Source: Bacillota bacterium | GTDB taxonomy: Bacteria > Bacillota > SHA-98 > UBA4971 | Assembly (NCBI GenBank): GCA_024653485.1 | Contig: JANLFY010000016.1 | Coordinates: 1-55,796, forward strand | Reading direction: 5' to 3' | Length of the DNA stretch: 55,796 nucleotides | Shown: one piece after another, positions 20,109 to 27,492 of the stretch | Position numbering within the stretch: the first letter of the stretch is position 1 | Layout: the number at the start of each line of letters is the position of its first letter | The notes under the pieces: model-generated | Told to the model about the DNA's origin: nothing | Databases searched by the model: none | Seen by the model: only the letters and a program-made list of their open reading frames with translations | Position numbers and translations under genes: made by a program

Positions 20109-21365
20109 ATGGTGCGCCTAATGCGGATTGCCTTGCGGAACCTCGGGCGAGCCCGAGCGCGTACCGCGCTCAGCTTGATCTCGATAGCGGCGGGCGTTTT
20201 CGTAGTCGTCCTCACGAAGGGAACCGTTGATGGGATAGTGGACACGATCGTGGTCAACTCAATCAGGCTAACGTCTGGTCACGTGCGCGTCATCGCCAAG
20301 GAATACCCCCTCAAGGAGCGACTCCTCTCGCTCAATTACCCTGTGGACGGCTTTCGGGGTGAAGGCTACGAATCAATCACGGAGGCGTTGAGGGAGATTC
20401 CCTTGGCGTCTCGCGTCGTCCCGCGCCTTCGCTTCGGCGCGATGGTGAGCAAGGGCGAGGAACTCGAGGGGCTGTTGGCGGTAGGGGTGGATCCGGAGGC
20501 AGAGGAGAGGCTCATCGGGTTGACCCGTTACCTCGTGGAGGGCCGCCTGCTGCGGCCCGGGGAACGTGAGGCGGTCATGGGCCACAGGACCTTGGACAGG
20601 CTCGGTCTCGAGGTGGGCGACAGGTTCACTCTCGTTTTCAGCACCGCTCTCGGTTCCCTCAAGGGCTACACCTTCGTCGTCACGGGTTCGGTCAGGAGCG
20701 GGCTGCAGTACCTCGACGACGGTCTCGTGTTCGTGCCCTTGGATGTCGCACAGGCCATGCTGGACATGGGTTCCGCAGTGACCGAAGTGCTCGTCATGGC
20801 CGAGGACGAGGCGAGTGTACCCAAGCTCGTGCGCGACATCGAGGATATGCTCAAGGCCAAGGACGGCGATGCACGTTACGTCGCCCAACCATGGTACAAT
20901 CAAAATGAGATGATGAGGATGTTGATTGTAGCGAGCACGTCATACAACCTCGTCTATCTCTTCATCCTCTTCCTCGCGAGCTTCGTGGTGATAAACACCA
21001 TGCTGATGATAGTCAACGAGAGGCGGAGGGAGATCGGCATGATGGGAGCTCTCGGCCTGAGGCCGGAGCAAGTGAGATGGCTCTTCCTGCTCGAAGGCGG
21101 AGTGATGGGCGCCATAGGAAGCGCAGCGGGCGCGATTGTCGGAACGACAGCCCTCAGAGTGCTGAGAGACGTCGGAATACCCATCCCCGGAGCGTCCACC
21201 GTGGACAAGGTGCTCTTGATGCCCTCCAAGCTGTACCCAAGGTTCAGTTGGGACGTCGTCGCCTTCGCGTTCGTTGCGGGGATTGTCGTGACGCTCATCG
21301 CTGTCTCCTGGCCGAGCGACCAGGCAGCCAAGATAGAACCAACGCAGGCTCTGAGGACTCAATAG
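20109..21365 (+). CDS. FtsX/LolE-type ABC permease 2
   Basis: This second FtsX-like permease of about 418 residues has the same plan: N-terminal helix (TALSLISIAAGVFVVVL), a periplasmic domain with a DLTRYLVEGRLL-like core shared with MacB, and three C-terminal helices, with the coupling sequence NERRREIGMMGALGLRPEQV. ATG at 20109 is chosen because GGAGG (20099-20103) lies five bases before it; a GTG at 20103 overlaps that ribosome binding site. Two different FtsX permeases with one ATPase recall LolCDE (C and E distinct) more than homodimeric MacB. Confidence 0.92.
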   Translation: MVRLMRIALRNLGRARARTALSLISIAAGVFVVVLTKGTVDGIVDTIVVNSIRLTSGHVRVIAKEYPLKERLLSLNYPVDGFRGEGYESITEALREIPLASRVVPRLRFGAMVSKGEELEGLLAVGVDPEAEERLIGLTRYLVEGRLLRPGEREAVMGHRTLDRLGLEVGDRFTLVFSTALGSLKGYTFVVTGSVRSGLQYLDDGLVFVPLDVAQAMLDMGSAVTEVLVMAEDEASVPKLVRDIEDMLKAKDGDARYVAQPWYNQNEMMRMLIVASTSYNLVYLFILFLASFVVINTMLMIVNERRREIGMMGALGLRPEQVRWLFLLEGGVMGAIGSAAGAIVGTTALRVLRDVGIPIPGASTVDKVLLMPSKLYPRFSWDVVAFAFVAGIVVTLIAVSWPSDQAAKIEPTQALRTQ

Positions 21366-21411
21366 CGTCAAGAGCGTCGAGAACGACAGGAATGCGCGGG
21401 AGGATTTGAAC

Positions 21412-22206
21412 ATGATGAGCGTGTGGGGAAACATGGTGAAGGTGAGGCCCCGCATCCGGCTTCTGATCCCTGCGGTGGCCCTGGTGTTGCTGACTGCAGC
21501 CATGAGTGGGCTTTCGGAGGCGGGCGACTTGACCGCGAAAGAGATCGTCTCCAGGATGGACGCGAACGCCTACATGGCCAGCGCTCATCTTGTGGCAAAG
21601 CTCGTCATCAGGGCGGGCAACAGAGAGATCACGAAGGAAATGGAAGGGTGGGTGGTTGGGAACGAGAAGGCAGCGGTGACCTTCCTCAACCCCGGCGACC
21701 GCGGGACGAAGTATCTCAAGCTAGGCGACGAGCTATGGATGTTCTTCCCGGACGCGGAGGATCTCGTGAAGATCTCCGGCCACATGCTCAGACAGGGCAT
21801 GATGGGCAGCGACTTCTCGTACCAGGACGCTCTCGAAAGCGAGAAGATGGGCGAGCTATACGACTTCAAGGTGGCGGGAGTGGAGGACTACGGAGGAGCC
21901 AGATGCTACGTGCTCGAGGCCACGGCGCTTCCCGGCAAGCAGGTCTCGTATCCCCGGCGCAAGATCTGGGTTGACAGCGAGAAGTTCGTGGCCGTGAAAG
22001 AGGAGCTGTACGCGGCGAGCGGCAGACTTCTCAAGGTGTCCCGCGTTGAGGAGCTGAGGCAGAAGGGCGGGCGCACGTACGCGAGCAGGGTCGTAATGGA
22101 AGACAAGCTCAAGCGGGGCTCGTCAACGACCTTCATAATCGAGAAGATCGAGTTCGATGTGGACATCCCGGACGACGTTTTCTCTCTGAGAAGCTTGATG
22201 CGATGA
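21412..22206 (+). CDS. LolA-fold outer-membrane lipoprotein-sorting protein
   Basis: This 264-residue secreted protein has a signal peptide at about residues 1-38 (core LLIPAVALVLLTAAMSGLS). The mature part matches the LolA-like 'outer membrane lipoprotein-sorting protein' family: LTAKEIVSRMDAN, KEMEGWVVGNEKAAVTFLNP, GTKYLKLGDELWMFFPDAED, GSDFSYQDAL and IEKIEFDVDIPDDVFSLRSL. Such proteins carry a lipid or lipoprotein in a hydrophobic beta-sandwich cavity across the periplasm. ATG at 21412 has GGGAGGA (about 21398-21404) seven bases upstream. It lies directly after the two permeases and before the beta-barrel candidate. Confidence 0.88.
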   Translation: MMSVWGNMVKVRPRIRLLIPAVALVLLTAAMSGLSEAGDLTAKEIVSRMDANAYMASAHLVAKLVIRAGNREITKEMEGWVVGNEKAAVTFLNPGDRGTKYLKLGDELWMFFPDAEDLVKISGHMLRQGMMGSDFSYQDALESEKMGELYDFKVAGVEDYGGARCYVLEATALPGKQVSYPRRKIWVDSEKFVAVKEELYAASGRLLKVSRVEELRQKGGRTYASRVVMEDKLKRGSSTTFIIEKIEFDVDIPDDVFSLRSLMR

Positions 22207-22315
22207 GGGCCGGCACCGGTAGCGTCGGTCCGGCACGCAGAGGACCCGATGACGATGCTTGTCCTCCCGAACGTGCTGCCGTGAGAACACGCGACGAAGG
22301 GCGGTGAGTGGTCCT

Positions 22316-23509
22316 GTGAAAACCGTGGGACGCTGTCCTGTGCGCTGCCCGTCTGCCACGAAAGGCGTCTGTTCTTTGGTGGCGGTCCTTTGCTTCGTGG
22401 CCGCGCTCGAACTTGCGTGGGGGACTGCGATCGCGCGATCAACGACCGAGGCGGCCTCGCTACCCTCTCTTCAGGTAGGAGGAGAGTGGCAAACGGGTGT
22501 GCAACTAGCCCGAACAGACGACTCATGGGCGACATCGGCGACATCCACTCTGAGGTTGAGACTGCGGCTCGGGGGAGGCAACTGGAGACTCTGTGCGGAC
22601 GCAGGAGCGATGCTCGGGAACTCACCGACTAGCGGCGACTGGACAGTGACGACCGAGGTGGAGCGAGCGTATCTCAAGGTCTTGCTGCCGTGGGCAGACC
22701 TCAACCTCGGAAGGCAGGAGATCAACTGGGGCGTGGGGTACGCCTGGTCGCCCACGGACGTCTTTGGCGCAGCCAAGACGCTAGACGCAGGGGGATTGCG
22801 TAGGGGCGTGGATGCGGTGGTGATGAGAATCCCGACGGCACCCCTATCCTACCTGAGTCTGGTCGCGGCGCCCGACGGAGATGCCGTCCATGGAGGCGTT
22901 CTGGACACGTGGCGGTACGCGGCGCGGTACCACGGAAACGCTGGAGGCACTGACTGGTCCCTGGCTGCCGCGCAAGACCCTGACACGACCATGGTGGGAG
23001 CGGACGCCAAGGGCGATCTCGTGGTTGGGGAGCTGTCTATCGGGTGGCACGCAGAGGTCGCTCACCATACTCCGCGTGATGCAGGCTCGGGGCCGTGGGT
23101 GGAAGGGTTGCTAGGCGCCGATTACAGCTGGAACGGCGGGAAGGTCATCTGGGCGGGAGAGTACTTCTATGACTCACGGGGCGCCGCGACACAAGATGCG
23201 TACGACTACGTATCGTGGCTTGCGGGCGACCGCCAGCACCTGGCGCGCCACTATGCGTTCACCCAGCTGGCGTACGCTCACGATGAGTTCACCTCCATCT
23301 CTGGCTCGGTGCTCGCGAACCTCGTAGACCGCAGCGCGGTGGCGACGGCAGGCGCGACCGTCTTGCTCAGCGATGGGTGTTCGCTGTCGCTGTCAGCAAC
23401 CGCCCTCTCAGGCAGCCAAGGCGATGAGTTCTCAGGAAGACCCCATCCAGGTGCGCCGCCCGGCAGGCCTGACCTGATGCTGCGAGCCCTGGCAACGTAC
23501 AGTTTCTGA
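22316..23509 (+). CDS. Putative outer-membrane beta-barrel protein
   Basis: This protein of about 397 residues starts at GTG 22316 with a signal peptide (core VCSLVAVLCFVAALELAWG). The rest alternates polar and hydrophobic residues in short strands (STLRLRLRLGGGNWRLCADA, VERAYLKVLLPWADLNLGRQ) and ends ALATYSF. A terminal Phe with aromatic residue at -2 and alternating hydrophobics is the signal recognised by the BAM machinery in outer-membrane proteins. The GRQEINWGVGYAWSPTDVF stretch recalls DUF1302-type barrels. It is the last gene of the Lol-like operon. Specific family membership is inference; barrel character is well supported by the pattern. Confidence 0.75.
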   Translation: MKTVGRCPVRCPSATKGVCSLVAVLCFVAALELAWGTAIARSTTEAASLPSLQVGGEWQTGVQLARTDDSWATSATSTLRLRLRLGGGNWRLCADAGAMLGNSPTSGDWTVTTEVERAYLKVLLPWADLNLGRQEINWGVGYAWSPTDVFGAAKTLDAGGLRRGVDAVVMRIPTAPLSYLSLVAAPDGDAVHGGVLDTWRYAARYHGNAGGTDWSLAAAQDPDTTMVGADAKGDLVVGELSIGWHAEVAHHTPRDAGSGPWVEGLLGADYSWNGGKVIWAGEYFYDSRGAATQDAYDYVSWLAGDRQHLARHYAFTQLAYAHDEFTSISGSVLANLVDRSAVATAGATVLLSDGCSLSLSATALSGSQGDEFSGRPHPGAPPGRPDLMLRALATYSF

Positions 23510-23567
23510 CGCGGGCGCCTGCATGACCCGGGACTCATGGCCCCGAACGCATGGCCCCTAACGGACT

Positions 23568-24080
23568 CTACTCTTGCTCGTGAGAGTCTCTTGCCTTGAC
23601 TGGGGGGCGTGGAGCGTGCACGATGGTGATGCTCTCGAGCACCAGCTCCGTTTCCTGCACCCCTCGGTTCCTACGTATGCGCACCTCGGCGCGGGGAATG
23701 AAAACGGAGAACTCGTGGGGGAGGCTGGACGTGAACCATCGCCGCATCGACATGCCCAGCTCGCCTAGGACCACGCTGGCCTCGTCGAGGGTGACGGGGC
23801 AGCACAGGCCATCGCCGCGCGTTTCGGCTTGGGCGTCCTTTCGGTTGTCACGCGTCGCACGAGCGTGCCCGACCACGCGTTCGCATCTCCTAGCGACGCT
23901 GACCGGGCCGTCGATCTGAAATGCATCGAGAGAACGGTCCCGTGACCCGCGGGGTCGGCGGGCGACGCCTCGGACCCAGCCGGCAGGGCGTTCGATGAGT
24001 CGAGCAAGTCGCCTTAGCACCCATGTCCACCCCCGTCTCGTACCAGCGTATGCGGCAGCGACGGAATTCGTGCCCAGCAA
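23568..24080 (-). CDS. Possible hypothetical protein, unrecognised
   Basis: A 170-codon frame on the minus strand ends at 23568. Its first 100 residues are Arg-rich and look non-coding. The last 60 (from MSMRRWFTSSLPHEFSVFI, with AEVRIRRNRGV and ELVLESITIV) have the balanced composition of a real small protein. I see no clear ribosome binding site and do not recognise a family. It may be a short real gene starting near 23750, a decayed gene, or chance in GC-rich DNA. Confidence 0.25.
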   Translation of the reverse strand: MLGTNSVAAAYAGTRRGWTWVLRRLARLIERPAGWVRGVARRPRGSRDRSLDAFQIDGPVSVARRCERVVGHARATRDNRKDAQAETRGDGLCCPVTLDEASVVLGELGMSMRRWFTSSLPHEFSVFIPRAEVRIRRNRGVQETELVLESITIVHAPRPPVKARDSHEQE

Positions 24081-24210
24081 TGCCGCCCGGCCCGCTCGAC
24101 CGCTCGTCGGCGCATCAAGAGCGTTTTAGCGGAGGTAATCAATGGGGCGGAGGTGATCGATCGCGCCGATTGCATGGAATGCGCCCTGCCCCGCCTGTTG
24201 GGCTCACCGC

Positions 24211-24232
24211 CTCGTACATTGCTCGTACATTG
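24211..24232. repeat. Perfect 11-bp tandem repeat upstream of the hydE promoter
   Basis: CTCGTACATTG occurs twice head-to-tail (24211-24221, 24222-24232), about 39 bases before the -35 element. The position fits an activator-binding site. Confidence 0.7.
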
Positions 24233-24270
24233 GTGAGCGTACACCTCCGTCCCACACGACCCGAGCGCAG

Positions 24271-24299
24271 TTGATCTCTCCGCGGGTTCATGGTAGAAT
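24271..24299 (+). promoter_or_regulatory. Promoter of the hydEGF operon
   Basis: TTGATC (24271-24276) and TAGAAT (24294-24299) are 17 bases apart with TGG before the -10. Both hexamers are identical to those of the tRNA-Leu promoter at 72-100. Transcription would start near 24306. Confidence 0.75.
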
Positions 24300-24407
24300 G
24301 AATGTGAAAGAAGGCACAATCGCGTGCGTCCTGACGGTCGAGGTTCCTATGCGCAAGACACGAACGGAACGGGACCCGGGCCGAAGGGTACAGTGGCGCG
24401 AAGGGTG

Positions 24408-24424
24408 TCGATCGCATCGATCGA
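24408..24424. promoter_or_regulatory. Perfect 17-bp palindrome in the hydE leader
   Basis: TCGATCG and CGATCGA flank CAT. The symmetry suggests a dimeric-regulator operator or a short hairpin about 100 bases after the transcription start. Confidence 0.45.
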
Positions 24425-24520
24425 AGAGGTTTTCGCCGTCCCTGAGCGGAGGGGTCGCCTGAGTGCAAGGGGAGACGCGCGGATGTGGGCGCTTGGGGCG
24501 CCATCATTTGCCAGGTCTCA

Positions 24521-24554
24521 AAGCCCGTCTCCCGACAGGGAGGCGGGCTTCTTA
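24521..24554 (+). terminator. Intrinsic terminator-like hairpin in the hydE leader
   Basis: AAGCCCGTCTCCC (24521-24533) pairs over 13 bp (one G-T pair) with GGGAGGCGGGCTT (24538-24550) around a GACA loop, followed by CTTA. It lies upstream of hydE, not at an operon end, so it should act as an attenuator. Confidence 0.65.
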
Positions 24555-24623
24555 CGTGCGACGGGCTACGTGCACGCTGCAGACGGCGCGAGAGGCACCG
24601 ACGACGGGAGGCGACCGCAGGCG

Positions 24624-25772
24624 ATGGAGCGCGTCACCGAGCACCATTCCGAGGGCTTCGAAAATGCGCTCAGAAAGGTGAAGGACGCCCTCGGGCCCGA
24701 TCACCTGGGGGCGCAGGGAGAGGCGGGCACTACCGCAGTTCAGAGTCCAGCTGAGGTCGGGCTCACCGAGGAGGACATCGTCGCGCTCCTCGAAGCCGGG
24801 CCACGGGAGCAGCAAGCGCTCTTCGACCTGGCGGACGACGTTCGACGGCGTTTCATGGGAGACGAGGTGCATCTTCGCGCGCTTATCGAGTTCTCCAACC
24901 ATTGCGTTCGAAACTGCCTTTACTGCGGCCTGCGACGCGACAACGCCAAGCTCGTCCGTTACCGATTGAGCGTACACGATGTCCTGGAGATCGCGGCGAG
25001 GGCGGCGGCCGCGGGGTACAAGACCATTGTCCTCCAATCCGGCGACGACTTCCATTACCGCGCCGATGACATCGCAAGGATGGTGGAAGGGGTCAAGCGG
25101 GCCGCAGACGTGGCTGTAACGCTCTCCATAGGTGAACGCTCCAGGAAGGAATACGCGATCATGAGGCGTGCCGGTGCCGACAGGTTCCTGCTCAAGCATG
25201 AGACCGCCGATCCCGACCTCTACGAAAGGCTCCACCCCGGCATGTCGCTGGAACGCCGTCTGGAGTGCTTGAGAGACCTGCGCGACCTTGGGTTCCAGGT
25301 CGGTTCCGGAAACATCGTGGGCCTTCCCGATCAGACAGTCCGCATAATCGCGAAGGACATCAAGCTGCTGCGGGCCATTGACGTGGAGATGGCCGGTATA
25401 GGTCCGTTCATCCCTCATCCGGACACACCGCTTGCGGGGTGTCCTCCCGGCACGCTCTCAATGTCGCTGAAGGCCCTCGCCGTGACCAGACTAGCTCTGC
25501 CCCTCGCTCATCTTCCCGCGACTACAGCTCTGGCCACTCTGCATCCAGCAGGGAGGCGCTTGGCACTCACCTGCGGTGCCAACGTAGTCATGCCCAACGT
25601 CACGCCGCTGGAATTTCGGCGGCTGTACGAGGTATATCCTGGAAGCATCGCCCTGCATGCACCGGAGGACGGCGGGCTTTCCGAGCTTACACAGGTTCTT
25701 GCGGCTCTCGGCAGGCACGTCTCCAACTCATGCGGGCACAGCCCGAAGGCCGCGCGGAAGGGGCTCGATTAA
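24624..25772 (+). CDS. hydE: [FeFe]-hydrogenase maturase HydE (radical SAM)
   Basis: This protein of about 382 residues has the radical SAM motif CVRNCLYC (C94, C98, C101) in the HydE context IEFSNHCVRNCLYCGLRRDN. Further family marks are KTIVLQSGDDFHY, LLKHETADPDLYERLHPGMS, GIGPFIPHPDTPLAG and GANVVMPNVTPLEFR. HydE works with HydG and HydF to build the 2Fe subcluster of [FeFe]-hydrogenase and is linked to making the dithiomethylamine bridge. ATG 24624 gives the family length; GGGAGG lies about 13 bases upstream, a wide spacing, so the start is moderately sure. It is followed by hydG and hydF. No hydrogenase gene (hydA) is in the window. Confidence 0.94.
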   Translation: MERVTEHHSEGFENALRKVKDALGPDHLGAQGEAGTTAVQSPAEVGLTEEDIVALLEAGPREQQALFDLADDVRRRFMGDEVHLRALIEFSNHCVRNCLYCGLRRDNAKLVRYRLSVHDVLEIAARAAAAGYKTIVLQSGDDFHYRADDIARMVEGVKRAADVAVTLSIGERSRKEYAIMRRAGADRFLLKHETADPDLYERLHPGMSLERRLECLRDLRDLGFQVGSGNIVGLPDQTVRIIAKDIKLLRAIDVEMAGIGPFIPHPDTPLAGCPPGTLSMSLKALAVTRLALPLAHLPATTALATLHPAGRRLALTCGANVVMPNVTPLEFRRLYEVYPGSIALHAPEDGGLSELTQVLAALGRHVSNSCGHSPKAARKGLD

Positions 25773-25970
25773 GCCGCCGGACATTCGGCACAGTGCGCAT
25801 TGGCAAAGCGAGCCCACTCCTTGGAAGGGTAGGGGGGTGGGGTATGGGCCGACTCCGCCCCATGCTCCCGGGGGTAGGCTCCTCGTTGGAAGTAGCCCTC
25901 CCCCGGCAAGCCGCCCGCCTCGTCCTATGGATAACAGGTCAATGACGACTAGACTGGAGGTGGTTATCCC

Positions 25971-27452
25971 GTGACAGTGACTGATTACGATTTCATCCCG
26001 TACGGCGAGATCGAGCGCCTCCTCAAGGACTCGACCGAGCCGGATCCTCGCGAGGTGCGTGACATCGCCGCGAAGGCGCGCGAGGCTAAAGGCATCTCCC
26101 CCGGTGAGGCAGCGAGGCTCCTCAACGTCAAGGACGAGGATTCCCTCGACGTTCTGTACGAGGCAGCCCGCGACGTCAAGGAACGGATATATGGAAAGCG
26201 CCTGGTGATCTTCGCGCCTCTCTATTTCTCCGACTTCTGCGTGAACAACTGTGCGTATTGCGGTTACCGCCGCGACAACCGGTTCGCTCGGCGCAGGCTC
26301 ACGATGGAGGAGGTCGCCGAGGAAGTCAGAGCGCTCGAAGCCATGGGGCATAAGAGATTGGCCCTCGAGTGCGGAGAGGACCCGGCACACTGCCCGATCG
26401 ATTACATCGAAGACGTGATCCACACCATATACTCGACGAGGAACGGCAACGGGAGCATCCGTCGCGTAAACGTGAACGTGGCCGCTACCACTGTGGAGGA
26501 CTACAAGCGTCTCAAGGAGGCCAAGATCGGAACGTACGTCCTCTTCCAGGAAACGTACCACCGGCCGACGTACGCGGCGATGCACCCGTCCGGGCCGAAA
26601 GCGGACTACCATTGGCACCTCGGAGCCATGGATCGGGCCATGGAGGCGGGCATCGACGATGTGGGCATCGGTGTCCTCTTCGGACTGTACGATTATAGGT
26701 TCGAGGTCCTCGGGTTGCTCTATCACGCAGCCCACCTCGACTCGGCGTTCGGCGTCGGCCCGCACACCATATCAGTCCCGCGGCTTAGGCAGGCGCGCGG
26801 CGTCGCGCTGGACACGTTCCCGCACCTCGTGAGCGACAGGGACTTCAAGAAGCTCGTGGCGATCCTGCGCCTTGCGGTCCCTTACACCGGGATGATCCTC
26901 TCCACTCGCGAGCGGCCGGGGTTCCGCGACGAGGTCTTCGCCGTGGGCATCTCACAGATCAGCGCGGGCTCGCGCACGGGAGTGGGAGCTTACAGAAAGG
27001 AGAGCCCAGGCGACCCCGACGGATCGTTTGCCGGCCCCTGCGCCGCGACCGCGGGCCAGGCCCCGGCCACGACCTTGTCCGCTGCTGAGAGCGACGGGGG
27101 GGACAGTCCGCAGTTCACCGTGGACGACCACAGAAGCCCGGACGAGATAATCGCAAGCCTCGCCAGGTCCGGGTACATCCCCAGCTACTGCACGGCCTGC
27201 TATAGGCAGGGGCGCACGGGGGACAGGTTCATGCAGTTCGCGAAGAGCGGCGCGATCCAGAACCTCTGCCAACCCAACGCCATCTTGACGTTCAAAGAGT
27301 ATCTCCTGGACTATGCGTCAGACGGCACCAAGAGGGTGGGCGAGGAGGCCATAAGGCGTCATCTCGAGATGATCCCATCGCCGATCATCCGCGAGGAGAC
27401 CGCTTCGCGCCTCCGAAGACTGGAGCAGGGGGAACGTGATCTGTACTTCTGA
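25971..27452 (+). CDS. hydG: [FeFe]-hydrogenase maturase HydG (tyrosine lyase)
   Basis: This 493-residue radical SAM enzyme cleaves tyrosine to p-cresol and makes the CO and CN ligands of the H-cluster as an Fe(CO)2(CN) synthon. The SAM cluster motif is CVNNCAYC (C90, C94, C97). The auxiliary cluster motif near the C-terminus is C407-x2-C410-x22-C433 (YCTACYRQGRTGDRF...NLC). Compared with known HydG it carries a low-complexity insert of about 35 residues (around residues 344-380, rich in S, P, G, A, D) just before FTVDDHRSPDEII. GTG at 25971 follows GGAGGT. A 198-base gap after hydE shows no gene. Confidence 0.95.
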   Translation: MTVTDYDFIPYGEIERLLKDSTEPDPREVRDIAAKAREAKGISPGEAARLLNVKDEDSLDVLYEAARDVKERIYGKRLVIFAPLYFSDFCVNNCAYCGYRRDNRFARRRLTMEEVAEEVRALEAMGHKRLALECGEDPAHCPIDYIEDVIHTIYSTRNGNGSIRRVNVNVAATTVEDYKRLKEAKIGTYVLFQETYHRPTYAAMHPSGPKADYHWHLGAMDRAMEAGIDDVGIGVLFGLYDYRFEVLGLLYHAAHLDSAFGVGPHTISVPRLRQARGVALDTFPHLVSDRDFKKLVAILRLAVPYTGMILSTRERPGFRDEVFAVGISQISAGSRTGVGAYRKESPGDPDGSFAGPCAATAGQAPATTLSAAESDGGDSPQFTVDDHRSPDEIIASLARSGYIPSYCTACYRQGRTGDRFMQFAKSGAIQNLCQPNAILTFKEYLLDYASDGTKRVGEEAIRRHLEMIPSPIIREETASRLRRLEQGERDLYF

Positions 27453-27492
27453 TGCTTCTTAAGGGAAGGGCGGCCGTGTAGGAGGGTTGGGA

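Larger units (their letters stand above)
23510..24270. other. Long intergenic region upstream of hydE
   Basis: About 760 bases separate the beta-barrel gene from the hydE promoter. No recognisable protein family is encoded. A minus-strand frame (listed separately) is the only candidate gene. GCGGAGGTAATC and GCGGAGGTGATC are near-repeats at about 24128 and 24148, and an 11-bp tandem repeat lies at 24211-24232. Confidence 0.5.
24306..24555 (+). promoter_or_regulatory. Long structured leader of hydE with attenuator
   Basis: About 315 bases lie between the predicted transcription start and the hydE ATG. The leader contains a perfect palindrome (24408-24424), a GGCGC-TTGGG-GCGCC hairpin (about 24488-24502) and an intrinsic-terminator-like hairpin (24521-24554). 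An open frame runs through it in phase with hydE but its sequence is low-complexity and Arg/Gly-rich, unlike a HydE N-terminus. I could not match a known riboswitch class. Confidence 0.5.

Noticed and set aside
24306-24560. Known riboswitch classes (T-box, TPP, cobalamin, SAM, Moco) in the hydE leader
   Set aside because: None of their conserved sequence blocks is present in the right order.
24324-24623. In-frame extension of HydE by 100 residues
   Set aside because: The frame is open, but it runs through the promoter-proximal leader and terminator hairpin, is low-complexity, and HydE homologues begin near 24624.
25439-25945. Extra gene between hydE and hydG
   Set aside because: The 168-codon frame overlaps the hydE 3' end in another frame and has Arg/Ser-rich shadow composition; the 198-base gap itself shows no start with a ribosome binding site.
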